Part shown: positions 8,411 to 17,556 of the stretch, piece after piece | How positions within the stretch are numbered: position 1 is the first letter of the stretch | How the letters are laid out: each line of letters starts with the position of its first letter | From: Pontibacter beigongshangensis | Lineage (GTDB): Bacteria > Bacteroidota > Bacteroidia > Cytophagales > Hymenobacteraceae | Assembly (NCBI RefSeq): GCF_014332515.1 | Contig: NZ_VFSD01000002.1 | Coordinates: 186,001-250,000, forward strand | Length of the DNA: 64,000 nucleotides | Direction: 5' to 3' | The notes under the pieces: model-generated | The model's database searches: none | What the model was told of the DNA's origin: nothing | What the model saw: the letters and a program-made list of their open reading frames with translations, nothing else | Translations under genes and position numbers: made by a program

Positions 8411-10753
8411 TTACTGTACGCTGAACCCTGCTTCCTGCACATCTCTGGAGTTGGTGCCTACAAATACCTTAAAGTCGCCGGGCTCCAGCACGTACTGCAG
8501 CTCATAGTTATAGAACCTTAAATCGTCGGGAGAGATGGTGAAGGTCACCGTTCGGGATTCTCCTTTCTTCAGGAATATTTTCTGAAAACCTTTGAGCTCT
8601 TTTACCGGCCTGGTGATAGACCCTACCAGATCCTGTATGTAGAGCTGCACCACTTCCTCGCCATCGTAGTTGCCGGTGTTGCGCACCTCTACCCGCACCT
8701 GCAGCGTTTCGTCGCGGCGCATAGTGGTTTTATCGAGCTGTGGCTGTGAATAGGTAAAGGTGGTATAGCTGAGGCCAAACCCGAATGGGTACAGCGGCTC
8801 GTTCGTAACATCGAGGTAGCGCGATTTGTACTTGTCGAGCAGTTCGCCCCCGAAAGGGCGCCCTGTGTTTTTGTGGTTGTAGAAAAGCGGCACCTGCCCC
8901 ACTACCTGCGGAAAGGTGGTGGTAAGCTTGCCGGAGGGGTTGTAAAGCCCGAACAGTACATCAGCTATGGCATTGCCGCCCTGGGTGCCGGCAAACCAGG
9001 TTTCCAGAATAGCATGGGCGTTTTCTTCTTCCCATTTCAGGGCGAGCGGGCGACCATTCATCAGTACGATCACCAGGGGTTTGCCTGTTTTTTTCAGTGC
9101 CTTGAGCAGCTCGAGCTGCTGGCCTGGCAAGGTAATGTCGGCACGGCTGGCGGCCTCACCTGTCATTCCCTGCGATTCGCCTACCGCAGCCACAATCACA
9201 TCGGAGTTACGGGCCACGCGCACGGCCTCCTGAATCATCGCCTCCGAGGAACGGCTGTCTATCTCCAGGTTACCACCGTGGGCGTTCAATCTTTTCAGCA
9301 TCTGCTCATCGTCGGCAATATTGGCTCCTTTGGCGTAGTTGATCTTTACTTTATTGCCCACCACGTTCCGGATGCCCTGCTCCAGCGACACCGCTTGTTT
9401 CCAGTCGCCGGCGGCGCTCCAGTTGCCGATCATCTCGCGCTGTTGGTTTGCCAGCGGACCGATCAGGGCGATGGAGCCACGTTGCTTCAGGGGCAGTGCA
9501 TTGTTCGTGTTTTTGAGGAGCACCATGCTTCTGCGGGCAATATCGCGGGAGGCCTCTATAAATTCCGGCTTCATGATGGTAACGGCGGGGCGGCTGTCGT
9601 CGGTGTAGCGGTAGGGGTCTTCGAACAGGCCCAGCTTGTATTTGGCTTCCAGGATGCGGCGGCAGGCAAGGTCCACTTCTGCTTCTGACACCTTACCGTC
9701 TTTCACCGACTGGCCCAGGTGCTTCAGGAACACCTCTCCTACCATGTCCATGTCTGTTCCTGCCTTAAGGGCCAGTTCGCCAGCTTCTGCCTCTGTGCCC
9801 ACACCATGCGCCACCATTTCGTTTATGGCGGTATAGTCTGTTACCACAAAGCCATCGAAACCCCAGGTATCGCGGAGCAGCTCCGTCATGAGCCATTTAT
9901 TGCCAGTGGCCGGTATGCCGTTTATCTCGTTAAAGGAGGTCATGACGCTGCCTACACCGGCCTCTATAGCTGCTTTGTAAGGCGGCATGTACTCGTTGTA
10001 CATGCGCTGCAGGCTCATGTCGGTGGTGCCATAGTCGCGGCCGGCCTCGGCAGCTCCGTACAGGGCAAAGTGCTTCAGGCAGGCCATTACGGTATTAGGA
10101 AGCGACAGGTCATCGCCCTGGTAGCCCCGTACCATGGCTTTGGCGATCTCCGATCCGAGGTAAGGGTCTTCGCCGGCTCCTTCTGAGACTCGTCCCCAGC
10201 GGGCATCGCGGGCAAGGTCCACCATCGGCGAAAAAACCCAGTTGAGCCCATCTGCCGAGGCCTCCTCGGCAGCAATGCGAGCGCTTTGCTCTATCAGGTC
10301 CATGTCCCAACTGGTAGATAAGCCGAGCGGAATCGGGAAGATGGTGCGGTGCCCGTGAATAACGTCGTAGCCGAACAGCAGCGGGATTTTGAGGCGGGTG
10401 TTGTTGACGGCAAACTCCTGCAGTTTACGGGCAGCCACTGGCGTAAAGGTGTTGAAAACCCCTCCTACATTGCCTTTTCGAATATTTTCGTCCACGTTTT
10501 TGCTAACGACCGGCCCAGTTACATCGAAGCCAACGGCTGCCAGGTTAAGCTGCCCTATTTTCTCTTCCAGCGTCATCTGCGCCATCAGGTCCGAAATAAA
10601 CCGATCCATCTCCGGGTCTTTGGATTGCCATGCCGCCTGCGCACCGGTGGCAGGGGCGGAGGTTGTTTTGGTAGTACTCTGCTCCTGCCGGTTTACATTT
10701 TGCGAGCAGCTAACAGCCAGTAAGAGCATCAGCGCCGTGCTAAGTTTTTTCAT
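8411..10753 (-). CDS. bglX: Glycoside hydrolase family 3 beta-glucosidase, lipoprotein
   Basis: The 780-residue protein has a lipobox (LLLAVSCSQ) followed by the three usual GH3 parts: an N-terminal (beta/alpha)8 barrel, the alpha/beta sandwich and a C-terminal fibronectin III-like domain. The nucleophile Asp lies in GFDGFVVTDYTAIN at about residue 306, and the substrate-binding KHFALYG motif at about 227. The last ~70 residues (TTMRRDETLQVRVEVRNTGN onward) form the Fn3-like end. It should release glucose from beta-glucosides in the periplasm. It follows the SGNH gene by 4 bp, so the two are co-transcribed. The symbol is assigned from overall resemblance to BglX. Confidence 0.88.
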   Translation of the reverse strand: MKKLSTALMLLLAVSCSQNVNRQEQSTTKTTSAPATGAQAAWQSKDPEMDRFISDLMAQMTLEEKIGQLNLAAVGFDVTGPVVSKNVDENIRKGNVGGVFNTFTPVAARKLQEFAVNNTRLKIPLLFGYDVIHGHRTIFPIPLGLSTSWDMDLIEQSARIAAEEASADGLNWVFSPMVDLARDARWGRVSEGAGEDPYLGSEIAKAMVRGYQGDDLSLPNTVMACLKHFALYGAAEAGRDYGTTDMSLQRMYNEYMPPYKAAIEAGVGSVMTSFNEINGIPATGNKWLMTELLRDTWGFDGFVVTDYTAINEMVAHGVGTEAEAGELALKAGTDMDMVGEVFLKHLGQSVKDGKVSEAEVDLACRRILEAKYKLGLFEDPYRYTDDSRPAVTIMKPEFIEASRDIARRSMVLLKNTNNALPLKQRGSIALIGPLANQQREMIGNWSAAGDWKQAVSLEQGIRNVVGNKVKINYAKGANIADDEQMLKRLNAHGGNLEIDSRSSEAMIQEAVRVARNSDVIVAAVGESQGMTGEAASRADITLPGQQLELLKALKKTGKPLVIVLMNGRPLALKWEEENAHAILETWFAGTQGGNAIADVLFGLYNPSGKLTTTFPQVVGQVPLFYNHKNTGRPFGGELLDKYKSRYLDVTNEPLYPFGFGLSYTTFTYSQPQLDKTTMRRDETLQVRVEVRNTGNYDGEEVVQLYIQDLVGSITRPVKELKGFQKIFLKKGESRTVTFTISPDDLRFYNYELQYVLEPGDFKVFVGTNSRDVQEAGFSVQ

Positions 10754-10757
10754 CAGC

Positions 10758-11441
10758 TTATGGTTTAGATTTTGCTAAATGTGGTTTAAGAGCCTTTACC
10801 CAAATGGCATAGCCCTTCTCGTTCATGTGCAGGTTGTCCTGTATAAAGATATCGGGGCGGGGTCTGCCGTTTTTCTGCAGCATGGGCTTGTACACATCTG
10901 CATAACTTGTGCCTGGCTTGTCTTTCAGGAAATGTTTTATGAGTTCGTTGGATGCTTGCATAACAGGCATATAGCGCTCACGGTCGGGACTTGGCTTTAT
11001 GGATACATAGACGACAGGCACGTCGGGCAGTTCTGCCCTGATCGCCCAGAAAACATCGTCGAAACGCTCCAGCACCTCCTGCGCCCCTACCGTACCGGAG
11101 GCTATGTCGTTTTCGCCGGAGTAGATCACGATTTGCTTTGGCTTGTAGGGGAACACAATGTCTTGGAGGTAGCGCTTCAGGTCGAGCAGGTTGGAGCCCC
11201 CAAAGCCACGGTTAATGACGGTGTACTCCGGCAGCATCTGCTGCATGTTGTGCCACATCCTGAAAGAAGAACTTCCCACAAAAAGGATCGCCTGTTTCGG
11301 GGGCATCTGCACACTGTCCTGCTGCTTAAACTCCTGAATTTCGTTCCAGAAGGGGGCTTGCTGCTGTGCTTTGGCTGCAGAAAAACAGGAAAGACAAAGG
11401 GCCAGCAGGAACAGAGGCTTTAGTAGGTGTTTTGGCTTCAT
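10758..11441 (-). CDS. SGNH/GDSL-type hydrolase, secreted
   Basis: A 227-residue protein with a cleavable signal (LFLALCLSCFSAAKAQQ). It carries the SGNH blocks: FVGSSSFRMW with the nucleophile Ser, INRGFGGSN with the oxyanion Gly, YSGENDIASG in place of GxND, and DNLHMNEKGY with the catalytic Asp and His. Relatives are esterases or acetylhydrolases acting on glycans. It is the first gene of the pair with the GH3 glucosidase, which suggests removal of acyl groups from the same oligosaccharide. Confidence 0.82.
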   Translation of the reverse strand: MKPKHLLKPLFLLALCLSCFSAAKAQQQAPFWNEIQEFKQQDSVQMPPKQAILFVGSSSFRMWHNMQQMLPEYTVINRGFGGSNLLDLKRYLQDIVFPYKPKQIVIYSGENDIASGTVGAQEVLERFDDVFWAIRAELPDVPVVYVSIKPSPDRERYMPVMQASNELIKHFLKDKPGTSYADVYKPMLQKNGRPRPDIFIQDNLHMNEKGYAIWVKALKPHLAKSKP

Positions 11442-11486
11442 ATTTTTTATTTTTCTGATTATTCTGCCTGAATCGACTCATGTTTT

Positions 11487-11537
11487 AAATTATTCCAATG
11501 AAAATGCCCCTCCTGAGCAATCTCTTTTGCTGCTGCT
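11487..11537 (+). repeat. Dispersed intergenic repeat, copy 3
   Basis: ATTATTCCAATGAAAATG, then CCCCTCCTGAGC and TTTTGCTGCTGCTT. It lies 46 bp upstream of the SGNH gene start, antisense to it. Confidence 0.82.
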
Positions 11538-11696
11538 TGGTGTTTATCGGGCTACTTTACAAGTTTTGGTTCATTAAAAGAATCATTGTTCTTATACTTT
11601 AAAGAGATCATTGTTTTTCTTATGGCTCCACACCGGCGTCTTTCAAAACAAGACAACCGAAAGTTAAATGCAATGCAGGGATGGCGCGCTACTCAA

Positions 11697-12475
11697 CTTT
11701 CACCGGCTTCGTTCTACCAGACGCACCGTCTGCGGCACCCCAAGTTCCACTTAGTCGTTGGGCACATCTTTGTAGTCGTTTGATTTATCTACCAGGGTTG
11801 TCCAGTTGTTACCGTCGGCAGAGCCCTCAATCAGATAGCGGTGGTAAAGGCCGCCATGTTTGCCGAAATGATTTGATTTGTAGTCGTGGAAGTTCACCTG
11901 CAGGGCATGCACCTTGCCGGGCTTCTGCAGGTCGATCTGCACCCACTGCTGGTCGCTGTTGTTTTCGGCCACCCAGAAAGTTTTCACATTCTCGTCGGTG
12001 ACATGTTCCGGTTTAAACGCACCCTGAGCCGACGATGCCTTGACCGGCTTCTTGCAGGAAAGCAGCATCCAGCCCGTAAACGTTGCCTCTTTACCAGCCA
12101 CTGCCGGGGCAAAGTGAGGGTAATCCCCGAAGGAAGTAGTCGAGTACATCAACCCATCTTTGTCGAAATAGGTCGGGAACATGGCCAAACGCCTTTCCCA
12201 GCCACTTCTCCGGGGCTATAAAAGTTCAGTTGTGCAGGTCGGTGGAGTGCCAGTAGCCCATGGAGCGGGTCAAGAACATATAGTACTCGCCCCGAAACTC
12301 CACCACAGCCGGGTCGGTAAGAGATATCGCGATGGGCATCGTAGATCATGAAAGTGTAATCCAGGTTGATGGGATTGCAGTACGAGCTCATCTGCGTAGT
12401 TTGTGCCTGCAGGCTTGCCGAGGCGCCCCAAAAGAGGAACCCGCAAATAGCCAGGAGGGTAGTTGCTCTTCTCAT
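11697..12475 (-). pseudogene. Decayed GH43-like glycosidase gene with F5/8 type C domain
   Basis: A signal peptide (MRRATTLLAICGFLFWGASA) and the start of a five-bladed propeller (NPINLDYTFMIYDAHRDISYR) are followed by a shift of homology into a second frame (DPAVVEFRGEYYMFLTRSMG). That frame meets a TGA where relatives have Trp (HN-stop-TFIAPEKW). Homology then resumes in a third frame as YSTTSFGDYPHFAPAV and TFTGWMLLSCKKPVKASSAQ, then the F5/8-type domain (WVQIDLQKPGKVHALQVNFHD). This ends at a TAA at 11748-11750 inside DYVELGVPQ. Most of the catalytic propeller between the first and third parts is missing, so an internal deletion accompanies at least two frameshifts and two stops. It cannot make an active enzyme. 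Confidence 0.75.
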
Positions 12476-13285
12476 CGTTTTATATCCTTTATAGTTTAGA
12501 AAAACCTTACTCTTCTTCTGTTGCTGGAAATCCAGGATTTGTATCGAACACGCTGATGATGCCATACAAATTGATTGCAGGCCCCGCAATAGCTGAAGTA
12601 AGCCAAAGGATGAACCCGCTTTTATAGCTGCTTGCTTACTCCTGATGATGTATGGCAATTTCCACAACTTAAGCTAAGCACCAAAATCTGGCTCCCCTAC
12701 ATTACTACGTCACGTTTAAGACAGTTCAAAATATAAAAACAAGGCACAAACTAACTAATATTGGTATGCAGACAGGGTATAATACTGTTATCCGACAGAT
12801 TCAGTTCTTAGAAATATAGCAGCTGCAGCAAGGGGCCGATGAGAGGTAATGATGTGGTGAAAAAGTGCTTTTTGAACCTGTACTGAGAGGTAAAGGGAGC
12901 CCGGAAGCTGGTTAACTATAAAAATAACCGCTTTCTGATGTATAACAGGAGAGGCTACCTGTTTTGTGAAGATGTAGTGGAGGAGGCAAAGAATGCCAGG
13001 TAACAGCAGGCGAAAAACTGCAAACTCCTGATACTATAGAATTCCTTCTGATTAAATGGAAAGGCGGCCCTGCATTTACTAAAACTCCCGGCTTGCCGTA
13101 AAGGAATTAGGCACAGCTGCCTGCCATGGCCGGGAGCCATACAAGATAAGGTTCTGCCTGAGGACAGCCCCGTAGGATTAAACTAATTTTTGCATGCAAA
13201 AGACACGCGACAAGGCTGCATGCCTGCACCAGAAGACCACTAACTTTTTTCCTTTAAGATCGGCGGCAGTAGAGGAACGTCATGT

Positions 13286-13333
13286 TTAAACCAGCGGAGA
13301 GCGGGCACCGGTGCCCGCTCTCCGCTGGTTTAA
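13286..13333. repeat. 48-bp perfect palindrome without spacer
   Basis: Two 24-base arms meet at CACC|GGTG with no loop and no mismatch. The left arm reads TTAAACCAGCGGAGAGCGGG and then CACC. There is no T-run on either side, so it is not a normal intrinsic terminator. It lies in a non-coding stretch 212 bp downstream of the stop of the minus-strand lipoprotein gene. Confidence 0.9.
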
Positions 13334-13385
13334 GAAAACACTTTCTTACTGATGTTACGCACTTTGAGCAACAGCTTTCTTCAGG

Positions 13386-13431
13386 CAATTATTTGAATGA
13401 AAGAGGCCCTCGGGAGGCTTCTGTTGCTGTT
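13386..13431 (+). repeat. Dispersed intergenic repeat, copy 4
   Basis: ATTATTTGAATGAAAGA, then GGCCCTCGGGAGGC, then CTGTTGCTGTT. It is downstream of the stop of the lipoprotein gene that ends at 13545. Confidence 0.8.
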
Positions 13432-13544
13432 CTACCCTGTAACGTCGTTGGTAGCCATCTGTTCTTTCAAATGATTGGATACACACGCAAACTCCAACAG
13501 CTTATGCTACAGCAGGGCTTTTTGAAGATTGGCGCTAACAGCAG

Positions 13545-13928
13545 TTACTTATTGAGTGGAGCGCCAACCGGAATGGCACAGTCGTGGCCGGGCTGCCCAT
13601 GAGGAGGGTTAGTGCCCGGAGCTACTGCGCCCTGGCCTTGTGGCTGCGGCTTAAACTGCGGTGCAGCTGCTTTTAAATTCGGCTGCATCGGGGCGTTCAG
13701 GGGTGCTCCTTCGGGTATGTCGCAACGGTGGTTGGGCTGCCCGTGCGGCGGATTTATGGCTACCGCTGTGCCTGAGGCTGCAGCCGGATTTGGTGCACTC
13801 AGGGGCGTGGCCTGCTGTGTAGCTGCGGCAGGGGAAGCTGCTTTGCCATACTTGGTGTTTTCATTTTCAGAACAGCCTGCAAGAAACAGCACTGAGGCGA
13901 ATAGAATAAGTTTCGGGAATATTGTCAT
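13545..13928 (-). CDS. Small lipoprotein with two PPHGQPxHxCxIPxGAPLN motifs
   Basis: This 127-residue protein has a lipobox (LFLAGCSEN), an Ala/Pro/Gln-rich linker, and the same 19-residue block twice: NPPHGQPNHRCDIPEGAPLN at about 59-78 and NPPHGQPGHDCAIPVGAPLN at the very C-terminus. Each block holds two His and one Cys at fixed spacing, which looks like a metal or haem ligand site, though that is only inference. I have seen this signature only on Bacteroidota lipoproteins of unknown function and will not assign one. No operon partner is evident. Confidence 0.75.
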   Translation of the reverse strand: MTIFPKLILFASVLFLAGCSENENTKYGKAASPAAATQQATPLSAPNPAAASGTAVAINPPHGQPNHRCDIPEGAPLNAPMQPNLKAAAPQFKPQPQGQGAVAPGTNPPHGQPGHDCAIPVGAPLNK

Positions 13929-14648
13929 GTTAAGTGGGAAAGTTAAACGCCAACTACAATTTGCTGAGCTCTTTGATGTAACCAGAAGCCAGCGGCGGCA
14001 GTAGTGGCAGAACGTCTGCAGGGGCTTTTTAATTCAAATAATTTACCGAAACACGTTCCTTCCGTTGCAAAGATACAGCACAGCAGGAGCATGATCTTAG
14101 TACCTGAGTTCACTGGCAAGCCCTGCAAGAGCAAAACCGACTCACCGTAGTACGTCATGTGCTGCACCTACCAGAAGTTAAAATTATGACAATTTCAGCA
14201 GAATGCCAAATAAGGAAGTTTGCTGGCCTCAGCCTTTCCTGGCTGGCTCCAGACCACAGCCATTTTACGTGTGTAAGATCGGATTGAAGTGCTGAGCGCC
14301 AACCACTCTACTATTCTACAGGCAAAACCCACCATAAGAGCCTCCTGCTAAAAATCCTCTCCCAGGTGTTTGCAGGATTTCAGGATTCTCGCAGCATAAG
14401 AGGTGCCCCCTCCTTAATTTCTAATTCTTAATTTGGCTTAGCCCCGGCACACCCACTTGTGTCTTAAAAAACCTCCGGATGTCCCTTTTCATTCAAATAA
14501 TCTGGTTATAGCTGCTCCTGTACAGGCCCCCATCTAGCTCTTTACCCGCAGGCTCCCCGCCGGGTGGCGCAGGTGCTGCAGGCAGTAAAGAAACTCCCTG
14601 GCCGACTACCGCTCTCTGCCTTCGTTCAGGCCTGCCGGGAGCCGGCAT
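13929..14648. other. Non-coding stretch of about 720 bp
   Basis: No supported gene. It includes a degenerate copy of the dispersed repeat (14469-14503) and an AT-rich word ending in AATTTGGCTTAGCC (14418-14450) that also occurs near 5690-5728 and, inverted, near 8158-8198. Confidence 0.5.
14469..14503 (-). repeat. Dispersed intergenic repeat, copy 5 (degenerate)
   Basis: On the minus strand it reads ATTATTTGAATGAAAAGG, then ACATCCGGAGG. The CTG tract is absent. Orientation is opposite to copies 1-4. Confidence 0.5.
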
Positions 14649-15863
14649 TTATTTTTGCCGTACAAACCTTACCGGCAGGTGCGGCGGGTTAAAACCCGTT
14701 ATATAGGGCCCAAAAGAGGCATAGGTATCACTGGGCAGCTGAATTATCTTAAATGCCACCGGATTTTCCTCCGCATCTGAGTTGGCGGTCCAGAGTAGGC
14801 AGTTGGCCCCTTCGCCCTGCGGGTTGCCATTAGATACCCGCAAGTTAGCCGGCACCGCGTTAAAGCCAGACTTGTTGCTGGCATAGCCGTCCAGCTTGAG
14901 CCAGCCCGTGGTAGCCATCAGCTGCCCCAAGAGCTTCTTAGACTGCAGATCCGAGCCGTCAGTTGTCTCCCATACTTCATCAAAAGCTATCCCCTGCGAC
15001 TGCAGCAGGTTAAGATAATCCTGTTTAGTCGGCATGCGCCAGCCTTCAGGAATCTGGATGTCCTTCAGGTCCGCATATTTGTAGTAGGTTCCGTACTGCG
15101 GCTTTCCAGCATCTTTGATGCCGCCGGCACCTGCATAGTTCGCCGACATCCACTCCAGGTTACCGATACGCACGGTTGGATAATACTGGCTGCCAATCTG
15201 CACATAGGTTCCAGTAGCCGGGGGAGCCGCGTAGGGATCTGCCGTGCCGCCTCCCGGTGTGCCTGTGCCCCCACCCACCTTCCTGTACTTCACCGTCAGC
15301 TGCATAGTGCCATCCAGCAGCTTTGCGTTCAGGTAATTGGTGGAAGAAGAAAAGGTGGTCGCCTCCGGATTAAGCAAAACGGTGGTATAGGCCATGATGT
15401 CTTTTTTTACGATATCTGACTCCTGATAGCCTGCGTACTTGTTGCTGAAAACCCTCATCTTACCGGATTGCGCATGAAAGGTAATGGAGGCGGGGTTGCT
15501 CTTGTATTCCAGCGTGCCGGTAAGTTTGTAGAAGCGTTTCTTTTCCTCATCGCCTACATTAGAAATCTCCGTGGTATACTCTATGGCGTTTTTCCCGTTT
15601 TTGGTGAAGACCAGGGTCCTGAACTCACGGAACCCCTGCTCCCCCTGAAATGCCCCCTGCTCCCAGTTGTCAGACAAGGGGCCATCGTTATGGTCGGCAA
15701 ACCAGGTGCCGACAAACTCTTCGGGAATTTCTGTGTGAGGCGAATCGGCAACTTCATCATCAACTACTTTTGGAGGATTGTCTTCTACTTCGCAGCTGCA
15801 AATACAGAAGGCGAGAAGTGCGCTGAACAACAGATTCGGGTACTGGATACTGAGCTTTTTCAT
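14649..15863 (-). CDS. FISUMP-domain lipoprotein
   Basis: The 404-residue protein has a lipobox (LAFCICSCEVE). Residues 45-200 have no family I recognise, and a Gly/Pro-rich linker follows (VGGGTGTPGGGTADPYAAPP). The C-terminal half, from VRIGNLEWMSANYAG through IPEGWRMPTKQDYLNL to LPVRFVRQK, is a Fibrobacter succinogenes major paralogous (FISUMP) domain. FISUMP domains are found on cell-surface proteins of Bacteroidota and Fibrobacterota, often many per genome, with no known biochemical activity. The gene is isolated. Confidence 0.82.
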   Translation of the reverse strand: MKKLSIQYPNLLFSALLAFCICSCEVEDNPPKVVDDEVADSPHTEIPEEFVGTWFADHNDGPLSDNWEQGAFQGEQGFREFRTLVFTKNGKNAIEYTTEISNVGDEEKKRFYKLTGTLEYKSNPASITFHAQSGKMRVFSNKYAGYQESDIVKKDIMAYTTVLLNPEATTFSSSTNYLNAKLLDGTMQLTVKYRKVGGGTGTPGGGTADPYAAPPATGTYVQIGSQYYPTVRIGNLEWMSANYAGAGGIKDAGKPQYGTYYKYADLKDIQIPEGWRMPTKQDYLNLLQSQGIAFDEVWETTDGSDLQSKKLLGQLMATTGWLKLDGYASNKSGFNAVPANLRVSNGNPQGEGANCLLWTANSDAEENPVAFKIIQLPSDTYASFGPYITGFNPPHLPVRFVRQK

Positions 15864-16794
15864 TTTTCATTTGGTTTTATTTTGTTAGATAGATTTTGGA
15901 ACCGGCTCCAGGCAACCTTACCTGGCCGCCCGAATATTCGACACTGTACATTATTATTACTATACACGATATCATTATTTGCAGCTCTCCAATTTATGTG
16001 CCATACAGAAAACCTTAATACCGTGCAGCCAGAGCACTAGCAGGAGGTGCGCATGTTCAGAAATGAACAGCGATGTTCGGATATGGCCAGAGAGGAGAGC
16101 ACCGTGCAGGAGCCACAGCAGTGCGTACGAAGGCTGACATGGGGCTGGAAGTTGGTTCAGACAGCCTCGTTGCATCCCTGAAACAGGCTGACCTAAAACC
16201 GGCTGATTTGTAAAAACCGGCTACATTATACCACTATCATTCGGGTTCTGCGCTTTAAGTTTCCGTGCGCCGCCCCTTGATGACAGCGCACTTCGGGTGA
16301 GTCAGCAATTGGTCTGGTTGCTGCCAGGAAGGGTTAGGGGACAGACCCGGCAATAAAGGCAAACAAGTGAAGCAATAGTGGTATTAATTACCACTCTGAA
16401 AACATAAAAAGCCTGCAAAACATTAATTCGCAGGCTTTTAGCTGGCATGACACTAATTTTTGTGGCGATAATGGTTTTTGTTTAAACGTTATTCGAACGA
16501 CCTTCTTCAACTGCTCTCATCTTAGCAGGTGTAGCCGCAAATAAATAAGCTATGATTCCTTAAGGCTGCTCGAAAGCCTTGCCATGAAGACCTGTCGGGA
16601 TAAAATGCATATCTCATTCAGATAAAATATATGGCTGCTGGAATAACAGAAGTATCCTATTTATATCATGCTTTTCCTGTCAGCAGCATCATCAACGTCT
16701 TACAGGGCAGCAAGCCCGCCTTAAGCTATCCATTCACAACCGACCAACCAGGAAGACCCGGCGGCAGACAGAAATAGAATATTGGAGGCAATTC
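15864..16794. other. Non-coding stretch of about 930 bp
   Basis: No supported gene. Two small hairpins are visible: AGTGGTATTAATTACCACT at 16375-16393 and the terminator-like hairpin at 16406-16440. An unannotated RNA ending at the latter is possible, but I have no sequence match for it. Confidence 0.4.
16406..16440. terminator. Terminator-like hairpin with no assigned gene
   Basis: AAAAAGCCTGC pairs with GCAGGCTTTTA across a 13-base loop, with A- and T-runs on both sides. The nearest gene, the SDR at 16795-17556, ends 355 bp away on the minus strand. Confidence 0.6.
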
Positions 16795-17556
16795 TTACTG
16801 CACGCTTAGTCCGCCATCAATTACCTGGGTTGTGCCGGTTATAAAACGGCTCTCGTCGCTGGCCAGAAACAAGATCAGTTGCGCGATTTCCTCAGGCTCG
16901 GCATACCTGCCCAGCGGAATGGTCTTCTCCAGCTCTGCCTTAGCTGCTTCGGCATGACCAGGCGCAAAACCCTCCTCCAGGGAACGCATCATCCGGTTAT
17001 CCACCGGGGAAGGGTGCACTGAGTTCACCCTGATCTTTCGGGGGGCGGCCTCCACGGCCACGGCGCGCATAATGCCCACCACGGCGTGCTTGCTGGTGAT
17101 GTAGGCACTTACATTGGGGCTGCCGTTGATCCCCGACACAGAAGAAGTGTTGATGATACTGCCGCCATCGTTCATTTGGGGCAATACGTACTTAATTCCC
17201 AGCCAGGCCCCTTTTACATTGACGGCAATCACCTTGTCAAACATCTCTTCAGGATATTCGGTTATCGGTTTCACCACCCCTTCGATGCCGGCATTGTTGA
17301 AGAACACATCGATCTTGCCGAATGCCTTGACAGTGTCCTCCACATAGCGCTTCACATTCTCTGATTTTGTCACATCAGCGGCGCTGTACTGCACATTATT
17401 ACTGCCCAGCTCATCAACAGCCTTTTGCAGGGCATCTTCTTTCAGATCGACCAGCATCACCTTGGCCCCTTCCTCCAGAAACAGCCTTGCTGTAGTTACT
17501 CCGATACTGCCCGCACCACCTGTGATGATGGTTACTTTGTCTTGTAGCTTTTTCAT
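16795..17556 (-). CDS. SDR family NAD(P)-dependent oxidoreductase
   Basis: A classical short-chain dehydrogenase of 253 residues. It has a cofactor site TGGAGSIG with acidic VDL after beta-2 (suggesting NAD), NNAG, and the catalytic triad of Ser in INTSSVSG plus YITSK. The C-terminal GTTQVIDGGLSVQ is typical of glucose 1-dehydrogenase or cyclopentanol dehydrogenase-like members. It is monocistronic and divergent from the next SDR gene across about 690 bp. The substrate cannot be read from sequence. Confidence 0.85.
   Translation of the reverse strand: MKKLQDKVTIITGGAGSIGVTTARLFLEEGAKVMLVDLKEDALQKAVDELGSNNVQYSAADVTKSENVKRYVEDTVKAFGKIDVFFNNAGIEGVVKPITEYPEEMFDKVIAVNVKGAWLGIKYVLPQMNDGGSIINTSSVSGINGSPNVSAYITSKHAVVGIMRAVAVEAAPRKIRVNSVHPSPVDNRMMRSLEEGFAPGHAEAAKAELEKTIPLGRYAEPEEIAQLILFLASDESRFITGTTQVIDGGLSVQ

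Larger units (their letters stand above)
12476..13544. other. Long non-coding stretch
   Basis: I find no supported gene in about 1.07 kb. It contains the perfect palindrome at 13286-13333 and dispersed repeat copy 4. Short frames here look like chance. Confidence 0.5.

Noticed and set aside
12149..12667. 172-codon frame as an independent gene
   Set aside because: It is the N-terminal piece of the GH43-like pseudogene with an upstream extension, and the last ~55 residues are a wrong-frame reading of the GH43 region.
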